Assembly (NCBI RefSeq): GCF_036323735.1
Contig: NC_086037.1
Span: 54,242,002 to 54,306,001, forward strand
Source of the DNA: Rattus norvegicus
Lineage: Eukaryota; Chordata; Mammalia; Rodentia; Muridae
DNA: 64,000 nt
Direction: 5' to 3'
The notes under the pieces were generated by a model, which was given only the letters and a program-made list of their open reading frames with translations, had not been told where the DNA came from and did no database searches. Of the stretch, positions 22,022-33,106 are shown piece after piece (position 1 is the first letter of the stretch; each line of letters starts with the position of its first letter). The position numbers were made by a program, and so were the translations under genes.

Positions 22022-22344
22022 AGAAAGAAGAAAAGCCCCCTCCCCATAAATTAGCAGAATTGAGTGTTATTTGCTCCCTGCTAACCCAAGGAGCAATTGG
22101 GAATTCTGCAAAATCTGACAGTGATACAGGTCTTCTTTCCTGGGATTCCTGTTGAACTTGGGAAGTTTATGATAGCGCCCTCCATCTGCCTGCTTCTCCT
22201 TAAATAGAAAACAGCTTACAGCTTACTTCTGTCACTGAATCTAAATAGTACTGCAGTGGGTTGCAGGTCCCCAAAATGAGTTTTCTCTTTATGGTCAAAC
22301 CAGAGCTAAGTGTTGGGAGAGTGTATTACGGTAGGCTTTGTTGC

Positions 22345-22430
22345 CGTTTACTGTGAGTCGGTCTTACTGTTGTGGCCCAGGCTGACCTCAACCTCACGCT
22401 CTTCCTATCTCTATTACTCAAGAGTCACTA
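22345..22430 (-). mobile_element. B1 SINE fragment, antisense
   Basis: TTGTGGCCCAGGCTGACCTC followed by AACCTCACGCTCTTCC is an antisense B1 middle segment. Confidence 0.5.
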
Positions 22431-22433
22431 GAG

Positions 22434-22610
22434 CAGTGGTTCTCAACCTGTGAGCTATGACCCCTTTGGGGTTGCATATCAGATACACTGGATATCAGCT
22501 ATTTGCATTACGAGTCACACAGTAGCAACATTGTAGCTATGAAGTAGCTATAGTTGGGGGTCAGCACAGCATGTTAAAGTGTGGCAGCATTAGGGAGGTT
22601 GAGACCACTG
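22434..22610. mobile_element. hAT-type MITE (URR1/Charlie-like), 177 bp
   Basis: Inverted ends CAGTGGTTCTCAACCTGTG and AGGTTGAGACCACTG frame a non-coding element. It has the same length and internal text (ACAGTAGCAACATTGTAGCT, GCAGCATTAGG) as the copy at 54983-55159. Flanking octamers CACTAGAG and CTGTAGAA resemble the TCTAGA-type target of hAT-Charlie elements but have diverged. Confidence 0.85.
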
Positions 22611-22636
22611 CTGTAGAAGAACTAAACTTTTAGAAT

Positions 22637-22637
<1 letters not shown>

Positions 22638-22676
<39 letters not shown>

Positions 22677-22691
22677 GCGCGCGCGTGCGCG
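22638..22691 (+). repeat. (CA)n followed by (CG)n alternating tract
   Basis: A CA run of about 34 bases passes into GCACGCGCGCGCGTGCGCGC. This alternating purine-pyrimidine tract with a CG core is a classical Z-DNA-prone sequence. Confidence 0.93.
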
Positions 22692-22721
22692 CATATGCAT
22701 GTTTGTGGGTGTGTGTATGAT

Positions 22722-23185
22722 TTATTTATTAGAATGGCTTATAGGCTATATATGACTGATTTATTAGAATGGCTTACAGGCTGTGGTCCAGCTAATCTAA
22801 CAAAGGCCGTCTATCAACAGAAGGTCCAAGAACACAGGAGTTGTTCAGTCTATGAAGCTGGATGTCTCAGCTGGTCTTCAGTATATGCCAAAATCCTAGC
22901 GAAGTAGGCTCTAATGTAAGTGAAGAAATGAATTTGCCAGTCAGAGTAAAGGCAAGTAGGCAAAGAAAGAAAGCATCCTTCATGTTCTTTATTAGGCTTC
23001 TAGCAGATAGTAAGGCCCACATGAAAGGTGAACCTTCCCCCTATAAAGATCCAGGTTATAAGTAGTCCTTCACACTTCAAGTGATTTAACCAAGAAAAAA
23101 AAGTAATCCTCACTGATCTACCCAGCTACTTGGATTTAATTAATTCCGGATGTAGTCAAGTTAACAACCAAGAATGGCCATCAAA
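22722..23185 (-). mobile_element. LTR-type rodent repeat, antisense, near full length
   Basis: Landmarks in order are AGAATGGCTTACAGGCTGTG, GGATGTCTCAGCTGGTCTTC, AGTAGGCTCTAATG and GTAGTCAAGTTAACAACC. These match a common rodent repeat that looks like an LTR in the opposite orientation (an AATAAA-type motif lies in its antisense start, TTTATTAG). The first bases are tandemly duplicated with a 35-base period (22725 and 22760). Family name not assigned. Confidence 0.6.
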
Positions 23186-23198
23186 CTCCCTCAGCCTT

Positions 23199-23210
23199 TC
23201 TCTCTCTCTT

Positions 23211-23260
<50 letters not shown>

Positions 23261-23282
23261 TCTCCTTCTCTCCCCCCCCCCC
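23199..23282 (+). repeat. (TC)n tract with poly(C)
   Basis: TC-rich run ending in about ten C residues at 23273-23282. It directly follows the LTR-type repeat. The three overlapping open frames are translated repeat. Confidence 0.95.
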
Positions 23283-23289
23283 TGCAATC

Positions 23290-24600
23290 ATTCCCCAAAT
23301 GGCAGAGATGTTGGGAAGTCAAGTTATTTGGCCTCACTCTTAAAGGAGCAACACTGATTGTAGATGGTTTGCTTTTGAAACCATTCAAGGGAAAATTCTG
23401 GTTTTATTTTTTTTCCAACTTGAACATCAAAATTAAATTCAGAGGAATTTACTGTGTGTGTGCTCAGATGTTAATTTGGTTTTCCGCCTATGCGTGAGAG
23501 GGCAAGTCTTTGAATAAAAAATGCGCCTCAATTGAACGTTTAAAAGAAGCAGCCACATTGCGTTGTAATTCTTTAAGTTTCTTTGTCTTCCACTCTTGTG
23601 AGTCATCAAAAGCAACCTGGACGTAGTTTACGTTTTCGCTCCTAGTGGGGCGGTTCTGAGCTAGCCCACTGGAAGAGGAGGTTGATATAGCATGATAACA
23701 AAGGCATGAATGATCCTCATGTTCAAGTTCAGATAATTTTAACCTCCTGTGACTAAGCAGTCTCTGTCAAAGCTTCCTTTCCAAGGGTGGTGCTGATGGA
23801 CTGAGGCCCACTGCCTTAGAGCTCTTTGGCATTATTTGACTGGGAAAGGGACAGAGGAGAGGGAAGAATAAAAGCTCGCAGTTTGTACAGAATCTGAATC
23901 TCTAACATTTGATTGTAGTAGCCAAACTTAAGACGTATCACAGGTCTGCCACCATCACCCAAGAGAAAGATGATGTAATTCCCCCTCCTGTAGCTGTTCT
24001 CCTGAAATCTGTGGTGAGAGGGGACCCTGTTGTGTTCTCTCCACTCTTCCTCCACATGGTGGGAAGACATCCAACATGACACAGGAACTCTCAATTTTTT
24101 CTGATCGTTTGATCTGGTTTTTGCTGAAGGGATTGAAAGAAGTTCCAGGCCTTCCTAAGCATCCCGTTGGAGAAGAGAACTGAAAGAAAAGACTACCAGG
24201 TGCTGTTGGACTTAGAGGCAGGCTAGAACCCTTCAGGACCAGGAGGTCTTCACTTTCTCAGACAGTCTTTACTGAGATCAGAGATCTAGTTCTACTTCCC
24301 TTTCAGAGGGTATTGAAACCCAACCACACCCTCTCCTCTGCATGCTGTCCCTGGCTGCTTTCACAGTGCAATAGCAGATGGAGTGGCTGTAGCAGAGGTC
24401 ACGTGGCCTGCTCAACCTGGAATGTCTCCTTTCAGACCTTTAACATAAGTGCTGACCTCTGATAAGATCACCCATGAGTGAAGAGGTGAGAAATTGAATA
24501 AAAGCATAGAGCTCGATAAGAAGTTTATTATAAATTGCATTTAGAGCCAGCAATTAGAGTAGAATAGAACACACTTGTAATGAATAGGAAATACCTTTCA
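23290..24600. other. Unique non-coding DNA
   Basis: No recognisable repeat, RNA gene or exon was seen in this 1.3 kb. Confidence 0.4.
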
Positions 24601-24632
24601 GTCAGTTGGGACCACACTCTGCTACAATTTTG

Positions 24633-24732
24633 TTTTTGGTTCATTTTTTTTTTTTTTTCGGAGCTGGGGACCGAACCCAGGGCCTTGTGCTTCCTAGGCA
24701 AGCGCTCTACCACTGAGCCAAATCCCCAACCC
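24633..24732 (-). mobile_element. ID SINE, antisense, tail with internal TGAACC
   Basis: On the minus strand a complete ID (GGGGTTGGGGATTTGGCTCA to CCCCAGCTCCG) is followed by about 15 A, then TGAACC, then five A. The 16-base target duplication CTCTGCTACAATTTTG is perfect at 24617-24632 and 24733-24748, so the TGAACCAAAAA belongs to the inserted RNA and not to the target. Confidence 0.97.
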
Positions 24733-24752
24733 CTCTGCTACAATTTTGAAAT

Positions 24753-24793
24753 AATAATATTAGTAATAATAATAACAACAACAATAATAACTA
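24753..24793 (+). repeat. AAT/AAC-rich microsatellite
   Basis: Imperfect AAT and AAC units, about 40 bases. Confidence 0.85.
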
Positions 24794-25257
24794 AAGAAAT
24801 AGGCTTCATTTCCTCACATAAGAAGTCATCAAAGTGTCATCAAAGACCTAAGCTTTTTCTGCCCACGCTACCAGAGCCACAGATAGTGGAGACTCTGGCA
24901 TTGTCTTCATATTGGTTACAGATCAAGTGTTATGCCATTGCCATCGCATCTGAGCTCAAGGAGTAAAGATGGAGGAAGAATGAAGGAGTGTGCCTCTGTC
25001 TGCTCCTTCCTACCTAGAAATGAGTAGCCTTCTAAGAGGGTCCCTCAGGTCCCCCCAGAAAACATCTACTTACATCTCAAATTCTCCCCCGCCACTGGCT
25101 GAAGCAAAATCACAAGCATATAGTACTCAGAGTGTAGGGACCCATAGTGTGATCTGAGCGCGACGCACAAGCCAAGAGTTTAAATATGAGAAGACATCAC
25201 AGTGAACATAGACATTGAAAGCAAAAATGCCTGGGTTCAGAGCTCAGCGCAGCACCT

Positions 25258-25320
25258 ACCAGATCCTTCTCGGAAGGGCAAAGATGATAATATCACACAC
25301 ACACACACAAGATGATAATA

Positions 25321-25384
<64 letters not shown>

Positions 25385-25435
25385 CAGACCCTTCTCCGAA
25401 GGACAAAGATGATAATATCGCACATGCACACACAT
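25258..25435 (+). repeat. (CA)n array with internal 35-bp duplication
   Basis: AAGATGATAATATC followed by CA/ACAC runs occurs three times (25281, 25309 and 25406). The first and third are extended upstream by CCAGATCCTTCTCGGAAGGG or its variant CCAGACCCTTCTCCGAAGGA. The CA tracts have therefore been copied together with unique sequence. Confidence 0.9.
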
Positions 25436-25439
25436 GCCT

Positions 25440-26785
25440 TATAGGGCTCCAAGTATCAATTTTGTGGCTGACACATGATAAATGTTGGCTATTATTGAAA
25501 TCATATTAGAGGATGAACTTAGCAAGGAATGGATGGAGAAAGAGTAAGATGCCCCCGGGCATCTCGGATGCGCGTTTGGAAGTGTTGGTAATCTAAATTG
25601 TAGCTAAAATCACTGTGAATGCATAAAGTCACTGCAAGATTGAGTTCAGGAGAAACAAGAAGAGAGGGCTGCAGACAGATGGAGAAGACAGCAGCACAGC
25701 AGACAAAGGAATAATAAGGGAGTTCTGCTGGCCAGCATATTAAGACCTCAGAGAATAATAAAGCTGTATGCAACGGTGGATACTTGGCAGGATATTGAAA
25801 ACCCTGGATGGACATTTTTGTTCGGTCCTCTGAGCCTGCCAGCCCTCTGTTTGCTCTGGCCTAGGCTTTGCACATAGAAGCATTTTAAAGAGTACTGCTG
25901 GACGAAGAGGCAGCTCCCAGTGTTGTAAGACTGTTTATCATCAGTGGATGCTAGAGAAGCAAGTGACACATTTAGTAACAGGCCCACAGGGGATTTGAAC
26001 ATGCATCTCTAAATCAACCAATGGGGCCAATCTGACAATGACATGAGGACATTTTTTCATAGGGTACCAGATCCGCCCTCCTGGTACCAATTTCCTAGCT
26101 TCCCACCAGAGGCTAAAGACAGAAGAATAGGGATATTACCAATAACCACCAAAAGAAGCCAAAATTGATGCAAATGAGGTTTGGTGTCAGCCTTGGCTGA
26201 GGCAAGATGTTTGTTCGGCATGTGGTTATGATACCCAAGGTTGGATTCAGCAGTAGAGTGCAGGCCTGGAGTCATGGAAAAGGAAGGGAGGTGAGCAGGA
26301 GAGAGAGAGGCAGATCAATCCTCTGCGGGGTATCATACGTACTGTTTCCTTCACCGCTTACAGCTTGCATGTGCTGAACTCCATTTGGTAGCGTCTTAGA
26401 CAGTGTGATTTTCTGTGTTTCTCCTTTCACAGGAGCCAGCAAGGTTAAAGTGCTTAAGGGTATAGAGGCCACTAGGGATGGGGAAGCCTCTGTGATCTAA
26501 CCAGGAAGATCAAAGAAGCTGTGAGTCCGAGAGGGTCTCGAGGCTGTGGGTACCAGAAAAGGAAGCCATTTCATCTGCTTTCCTTAAATGCCTTTGCTTG
26601 TCACATAAGCCAAGGATGGACGGCTTGAGGGGTGAAACTCTTGACTTGTTAGTGAGGTTATATAATTGATCCTCCAAACTTTGACTAGAAAAGGGGGTGC
26701 CCTCAATGCATCCACCAGGGCAACACACGTAAACGAGGACTGTCCCCGAGTCATTAGAATATGTCATCAGCCTTACAAGTCTCTT
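25440..26785. other. Unique non-coding DNA
   Basis: No recognisable repeat or exon was seen. Open frames up to 98 codons occur but overlap on both strands and lack support. Confidence 0.4.
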
Positions 26786-26787
26786 GG

Positions 26788-26990
26788 TTCGTATAGCATG
26801 GGGTTAAGAGCACAGTCTCTGGACCCAGACACGCTAAACCCCAGCCCGGCTGCAAAATCCTTGTATAGCTTTGGCTTGTTACTTAACTTTTCTGTGATGT
26901 AAACTACTCCTTGGTGAGATAGGGAGAGTCGCTGCTCTCTCTGAGGGTCAGGGTGAAATCCTAGAACAGTTGTTCTAGAGAGTGACAGCC
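26788..26990 (+). mobile_element. MIR SINE, sense
   Basis: TATAGCATGGGGTTAAGAGCACAGTCTCTGG is the start of MIR, and CTTGTTACTTAACTTTTCTG matches its conserved middle. The rest is diverged. Confidence 0.75.
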
Positions 26991-26994
26991 GTGT

Positions 26995-27850
26995 ACTTAC
27001 CGTTATTATTTCAGACTCAAGGGTAAAGACCTTACAGTCTGTTTTCTTGCTGCATCCCTAGAGAAGAAGGCACTGTTTGTTGAATGAGTGAACCGGGAGA
27101 AAGAAGAAACGCTCTTTCCTTCCCAAATCCAACTCCATGTCCCATCCGGTCTCACCCTTCACTCCATGGGTCCCCCCGCCCCCCATCATTCATGCCAAAT
27201 ACCTGAGCCCTTCACTTTTGCATGCTATTGTGCTCGTGTGCTTTTCTACTTTAAAACAGCAAGAAAAAGGGCAGGGGGTCCTCTTATCTTTATTCCTCTA
27301 CTCACTACTGAGACCCTCAAAAGAATAATCCACATGAATTATCCTCTCTTGCCTACAGTTATTTCTCCACCCGGTTAAAGTGACCCAGCTTGAAAATGTC
27401 CTCTAGGGCATGATTGTTGATGTTCTAACTCCTTAATGCCCTTCGGAGCTGCCCTTGCCAATCTCTTAGTAGAAACTTGTCATTTATCCCTCTCTCCTTC
27501 ACAAACCATGATCCTTGGCTGCCTTGACTCGAGCTGGTCTAGGTCCCTTTTGTCACTGCAGAATGCCTTTCCTCTTCCCTCTGTGGCTCTAAACCGAGAT
27601 ACCCTAGGTCCTCCAGACAAAGGACACTTTTATCATTTATCTGTGTATACCCCTGAAGAGCTAGCATGGTGCCTTTTACCCATAAATACAGACAGAAAAA
27701 TCATATTGAAATTAAATTCCTCACAGGTATGAAGCTCTGACCACTGCTGTTCTGAATGTAATTCTTCACTTTCTTCATTAAGTCAAAATGTTAACCAGAC
27801 CCTGGGAGTTTTAATCTAGGCTTTGCTTTCCATTGAAATGCTTCAGTGTG
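26995..27850. other. Unique non-coding DNA
   Basis: Nothing recognisable. Short frames at 27088-27378 and 27436-27732 lack splice support. Confidence 0.4.
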
Positions 27851-27966
27851 AAAGGAAGAAAGAAGGAAAGAAAGAAGGAAAGAAAGAAAGAAAGAAAGAA
27901 AGGAAGGAAGAAAGGAAGGAAGAGAAAGAGAAAAAGAGAAAAAGAAGGAAACAGTCTTTCTCTCTC

Positions 27967-28005
<39 letters not shown>

Positions 28006-28014
28006 CTCTCATCT

Positions 28015-28059
<45 letters not shown>
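27851..28059 (+). repeat. Composite (AAAG)n-(TC)n-(TG)n microsatellite
   Basis: A GAAA/GGAA purine tract (about 27851-27950) switches to a TC tract (about 27957-28012) and then to a pure TG run (about 28018-28059). Purine and pyrimidine tracts face each other on one strand. Confidence 0.95.
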
Positions 28060-28060
<1 letters not shown>

Positions 28061-29885
28061 TTTATCTCCCTAATCTCTCTTTTGAACTCTGTAAATTAGT
28101 TTGTATAGGTCATTTTTCTATACATTGATTTCCTCCATGGGTGATCCTTAAGTTAATATTGTAGGTGCCCTGAGTTCTTCTGAAATCTAATCATCTTCCA
28201 TTGAGAAGCTTTATCAGGGAGTGGTCCAGGAGCCCAAACGGAACTGCTTGGTTAAACATAGCGTCCTTTAGGGTCTAAGATTTTTTGTTTTAAATCTTTA
28301 AACAATTCTATACTCTAGAGTTTTCATAACTAATAAAACATCACCAATTGCATATTAATTATTTTTTCTAATCTCATATTATTTTCTTTTCATTTGGAAG
28401 ACAAGGATTGGAAAACTTATTCATGCTCTCAAATCTCAATTAAAATAGTCACTATCCCACCTTTCTATCTAGAGTTTTTGCATACCTGTATGTATACTCG
28501 TGTCTCTGTGGGGGGGGGGGCATGAAATAGCTAGAATCCGATTATTCTCCTAAATGGATTGAACATACACACACAGCGAGAGCCTTCACTCTACAACCTT
28601 TAAGTCAAGGACACAACTCTCTTTTTAATGCATATTCGGGACCCACAGACAGAATTACTAAGGATCTGAAGTCATGGGGAGAAAAGGAAAAACAAGTGAA
28701 ATAGTGGGTTGAAATGATGTTTAAGGGCCAGTTTCTCTGCATGTGTTCACTCCACAGAAAGGGTCCTAGGGGCGGTGGGCAAACAGCAGCCTCCAGGCGG
28801 AGAGCTAATGTGGCGCCTCTGCTGTTTGCATAGCTGCACAGCCCGAGGAAGGACCTACGAAAGCTAGCTTGAATTCCAATGAATATTTACAATTACACTG
28901 CTCCAGAGCAGAATGCAATCACAGCGCTCCAGTCTACAGGTTTTATGCATCAAAAGAAAACGGGAGAGGAGCGGCAGAAATGGAGTTGCCTTTGGAGAGA
29001 CTTATAAACACAGATCTCAGCCCTCGTGGCAGAACTAAAATGCTTTCTTTCTGATAGGAGCAATTTATTCTTCGGGCACCTTCCTTGATAGCAGAAAGCA
29101 CCCAGCTGGGTTTTGAAGTGAGCGTCTTCAGTAGATGGGTTTTTCTTTTTTTTTCTTTCTTTTTTTTTTTTTTTAATTCTGAGCAAGAGAAGGCCATGGA
29201 GGGAATTACGTTGCATAATTTCGATTTTGCTTTTTAACAAAAGACCCTAGAGAAGAGTGGGGAAACCCCTAGGTAGGTTCACGCCCCCCCCCCCCTTTGT
29301 GCAGTTCGTGTTCTCATCCTGTTCTTACCAGTTGCCATCTCTTGGTGGACCGGCTCTGGGAGAGCTGCCGCCATTTTGTGTCTCTCGTTTAAAGCCTCGG
29401 TGTAACTGGTTGTCAGGAATACACTCAATCCCCTGGTTCTGGCTCTTTTTTTTTTTTTTTTTTTTTTCCTTATGAGCTATTGCTCCACACGAAAGCACTG
29501 CAGAGAGAGCAAAGAGACACTAGTCAGAGCCACTTGGACCCAGTGAGACAATTTTTAGTTCTCCAAGGTACTAGGGCAGATGCTATTGGGTGTATAAAAG
29601 AACTCCATCAGAACCCCATTTTCTGCTCCAGCTGACGAATGTCTTGGATGGTTGGGATTTATATTGGATTGCGATCTGCCAGGAAGATAGACTACTGCAC
29701 CAGAGCCCTCTTGGCTACCCATCTGGAATTCTGTCCACTGGTCAGCCCATTTTCTCCTACCAGCACGATGCTGTCCTCCCACCTGCTTGCGTACCAGTCC
29801 ACCCAGCTTTTCACATAAACATATTCGTGTGTGTCCTGCCTGTATTTACGTGATGACAGCAGTGGTTATATTCATTGTAATCTGA
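28060..29885. other. Unique DNA with short homopolymer tracts
   Basis: Homopolymers are a G run of 12 near 28509-28520, T runs at about 29157-29175 and 29446-29467, and a C run of 12 near 29285-29296. No exon or interspersed repeat was recognised in the remaining sequence. Confidence 0.4.
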
Positions 29886-29889
29886 TGAG

Positions 29890-30205
29890 TTTTAGAATCA
29901 CCGTAGAACTGTACCTCTAGGTGTTTCAATGAGGTCACCTCCAGAAATGCTTAACAAAACAAGATTCACCTTGAATGGTGGCAACACCATACGATGGCCT
30001 GGCATCCCACACTGAATAAGGTTTAAAACAAGCTGGGTACCATGGGTCATCATCTTCCTGGTGTGTACGCAATATGGCTGACCGTTTAACGCCCCTACAA
30101 ACCATGCCTCCTTAGGCATGATGAATGTAGCCCCTTAAATTGTGAGCCAAGGTTAGCCCTCACTCCCTTAAGCTGTTTATTGCCGGGTGTTTGATCACAG
30201 TCCGA
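29890..30205 (+). mobile_element. LTR-type repeat remnant
   Basis: CCCCTTAAATTGTGAGCCAA, CTCCCTTAAGCTGTTTATTG and GGTGTTTGATCACAG resemble the 3' part of a common rodent LTR-type repeat. The 5' limit is uncertain. Confidence 0.4.
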
Positions 30206-30657
30206 CCAGTAGCTGATACCCAGGCCATCCAAACATCTAAGAATCTTTTCCTCATGTTACGTCTTCTCAGATTCCAGTTGGTGGTGGATGCCGCAGAAGT
30301 GTCAGCCCAGGAGTTAGAAAGGGGGAAGCTTTGGCTTCGCATGATCTCCACAGCCTGCCCCTTGGCTTTGCCGTACACACGTCAGTCATCTCACTCACAC
30401 GCATAAGCTTTGTACACACAGATTCACGTACTCTTCCAACTAGATCGCTGTTTGGGGGGGTCCCTTGAGGAAATTCTACAGCTACCGGGGTGGTTTAGAA
30501 AGTCCCTGCTGTTTACAAAAAGGGTGAGTGGCCCGTGGACGTGTACCACACGTGTAATGGGAGCATTCAATTGTTCACTCAAATGTTCAATGAAGTATTA
30601 TACTTGGGCTTCAAGGTAAAGGGAAGCCATGTGTTTATTTCAATAGAGCCTACATTG

Positions 30658-30660
<3 letters not shown>

Positions 30661-30689
<29 letters not shown>
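30661..30689 (+). repeat. Poly(A) tract, about 29 bases
   Basis: A pure A run. It may be the tail of a retro-insertion whose body upstream I could not recognise. Confidence 0.9.
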
Positions 30690-30693
<4 letters not shown>

Positions 30694-30709
30694 ATTAAAA
30701 ACTAAAAGT

Positions 30710-31005
30710 ATCTCTGGGCTGAACCTTGGCCTCCCCTCACCTATGTAGCAGATGTACACCTTGACCTTCATATGGGTCCTGAACAACTGGAGTGGAGACT
30801 GTCCCCAAAACTGTCGCCTCTCTGTGAGATATGTTCTTCTAGCTGCAGTGCCTTGTCTGGCCTCAGAGGGAGAGGAAGCAGAGAGATTGGATGTGCCAGG
30901 GTGGGGGGATACCCAGGGGGCCCCCACCCACTCAGAGAAGAGGGGGAGGAGGAAAGGACTGTGCGAGGCTGACCAGGAGAGGGAGGCAGTGAGCAAGTGC
31001 CTCTT
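30710..31005 (+). mobile_element. L1 3' UTR fragment, sense
   Basis: CTATGTAGCAGATGTACACC, GTGCCTTGTCTGGCCTCAGA and GGGGGGATACCCAGGGGGCC are L1 3' UTR landmarks. The 149-residue open frame on the opposite strand is an antisense read of this element. Confidence 0.75.
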
Positions 31006-31044
31006 CTGGAACTGCATAGTAAGAAGAAGGAAAGGAGGGGAAAG

Positions 31045-31985
31045 AACTTGAATAGACTTTGCGAACAGCGAAAGAACACATGAAACATATTTGACATCGT
31101 CAGTCACTACAGAGATGCCAATCAAACTAGCAAATGCCATGTAGCGCCCACTAAATGGCTATGTGATTTTTAAGAAAAACGATAGTTTTTATGAGTGTTT
31201 GTCGAAACTGAAACCCTCATTCGTTACCAGCAAATGTGAAATGGTGCCAATACTGTAGGGAATTTTGGTGGTTCCTCTAGAAGTAAAACAGGATAATCGC
31301 ACAGCTCCCGTGATCCCCCTCTTAGGCGTGTGGATTATCTAATTAAAAGCAAGTGTTTCGATGAAGCTTCTAACTTAACTGTTCTATAACAACACTGCTC
31401 ACAGTAGCTGAAAAGTTGAAACCCCCCAAAAGTCTGCCAATAGACGTCCAAAAAGCAATGGAGCTTATTCATGCATGAAATAGCAACAAAAATGAGTCAC
31501 GGCTGCTAAGGGCACAGTAGTGGCACACACACACTGGCTGTAACCAATGGCTCTCTAATTGGACTGAAGATCCACTCTACAAGACGCCTGGTGCCAGAAA
31601 TCAAACCAACTACTCAGAGCTGGTAAAGCCACAGATTTCTAACCCAGAAAAATCCCTACCTACACAGGGCACAGACTGGGAGACCTCCACCCTACACAAG
31701 GAACTATAGGCAACTACGGAAAGATGAGAGCACAAGAATCCATCTTGCCCAGGGAAGAGTACACCAATCAGTTATCCAACACCCAATGGTCAGCCCTGAG
31801 AACATACACACAAATAACATTATACAGACGGATGGGTTACACTTATGTATTTAGGATATATGTGACAAAATTAATTTGAAAAGAGAGGCCATGAGTTTGG
31901 AAAAGGGCAATGAGAGCTATATGGAAGGAGAAACTGTGTAACTATGTTATAGTCTCAAAGCAATAGAAGAAAAAATTTAAAGGAA
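31045..31985 (+). mobile_element. Old L1 ORF2 and 3' UTR, sense
   Basis: ORF2 landmarks run from AACTTGAATAGACTTTGCG through ACATCGTCAGTCACTACAGA and GCAAATGTGAAATGGTGCCA to about 31500. The 3' UTR follows with CAAGGAACTATAGGCAACTA, AACACCCAATGGTCAGCCCT and ATGTTATAGTCTCAAAGCAA. The end of ORF2 is missing, so a deletion lies near 31500. No open frame survives. Confidence 0.72.
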
Positions 31986-31987
31986 TC

Positions 31988-32165
31988 AGGGCTAGAGAAA
32001 TGGCTCAGGGGTTAAGAGCACTGGCTGTATTCTCAAGGAACCCGAGTTCAGTTCCCAGCACCCACATCAGATGGCACCTACCACTTGCAACTCCAGCTCC
32101 AGGGAATCTGACTCCCTCCCTGCCCTCTGAAGACATCTGCACAGCAGAATCATACAGGTTGCAAA
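31988..32165 (+). mobile_element. B3 SINE, sense
   Basis: GGGCTAGAGAAATGGCTCAG, TTAAGAGCACTGGCTG, AGTTCCCAGCACCCACATCA and CTCCAGCTCCAGGGAATCTG identify a B3. It lies directly behind the L1 3' end. Confidence 0.85.
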
Positions 32166-32169
32166 ATTA

Positions 32170-32695
32170 GGGCACCAAGAGAAGCCACAAGAGCCCATGC
32201 AGTACGCCACATCATTTATAGGCAATGTCTAAAATAGGTCTATCCATGGAGACACAGCTGATTGTGGCTCCTTAGCACTGAGGGAAAGGCTGGACTGGAA
32301 AAGCAGAAGGCTATGAACAGGTTCAGTGTTTCTCCTGTGAAGACGAACGTGTGCTTGAGTTCCCTGTAATAGTCATTTCCCTTTCCTGCTTATGCACGTC
32401 AAGGGGATAAACTGTGGAATGTGTTGTTTATGTCTCGGTAAAGCGTCTCTTTTTAAAAGCAGTGTACGAGCCACGCTGAGGATAGCAACTCATTACTTTA
32501 TGACGCTCTGCATAATTTTAGGCAAAAGGGAGCATTGTCCCACTTTTTGTCCTATTTACTTCAGCTGTTCCGTTCCAAAATGATAGCTAGCAAGTTTTAG
32601 AAATCTAATCTACCCTAAAGTGGGAACTATTTACCATTCAATGATAATATCCGAAAAGGCCAGTAATGACATGAGGCCTGCTCTGAGGTGTTCAT
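32170..32695. other. Unique non-coding DNA
   Basis: Nothing recognisable was seen in this stretch. Confidence 0.4.
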
Positions 32696-32711
32696 AAAAA
32701 TTTTCTTTGCA

Positions 32712-32804
32712 ACCGGGAAAGGGAATAACACTTGAAATGTATATAAGAAATACTCAAGTTAATAAAAAAAAAAAAAAAAAAAGAAGGGTTTACACAAAAA
32801 AAAA
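32712..32804 (+). mobile_element. Very short 5'-truncated L1 with two A tails
   Basis: Only the last 50 or so bases of an L1 3' end remain (GGGAAAGGGAATAACACTTG to AATAAA). They are followed by an A run (32764-32782), 13 non-L1 bases (32783-32795) and a second A run. Flanking copies AAAAATTTTCTTTGCA (32696) and AAAAATTTTTTCTTTGCA (about 32799) form an imperfect target duplication around the whole unit. Confidence 0.65.
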
Positions 32805-32860
32805 TTTTTTCTTTGCATGCGTGAGATAAGTGGCTCATCTCTTTTCTTGATATTACAAAG

Positions 32861-32945
32861 GGCATGATATACACATGTACATTGGCATATATATGTATAT
32901 ATATGCACATACATATGTACATGTAATATATAATGTATGTGTTCA
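32861..32945 (+). repeat. AT-rich (TATATG)n-like tract
   Basis: Imperfect TATG, TACA and CATA units, low complexity. Confidence 0.7.
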
Positions 32946-33054
32946 ATTTTTATTATAAATAGAAGGAAACTGAAGGTAGAATTTTTTCACTCATTGTTCA
33001 ATTACCTATTGGGCATGTGTATGAGGCACACTAAAAACACGAAGCCTTTTTTTG

Positions 33055-33092
33055 GGTCAATGAGATGGTTCATCAAGTAAAGGTTCCAAACA
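33055..33092 (+). mobile_element. B4-type SINE head fragment
   Basis: GGTCAATGAGATGGTTCATC followed by AAGTAAAGGTTCC resembles the first bases of a B4. It stops where the L1 begins. Confidence 0.35.
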
Positions 33093-33106
33093 GTATGTTA
33101 GTGCTT

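Noticed and set aside
25293..25435. Direct repeats with spacers suggestive of a CRISPR array
   Set aside because: The spacers are CA microsatellite of variable length in rodent DNA. The pattern is unequal exchange.
30691..31140. 149-codon minus-strand frame
   Set aside because: It is the antisense of an L1 3' UTR fragment.
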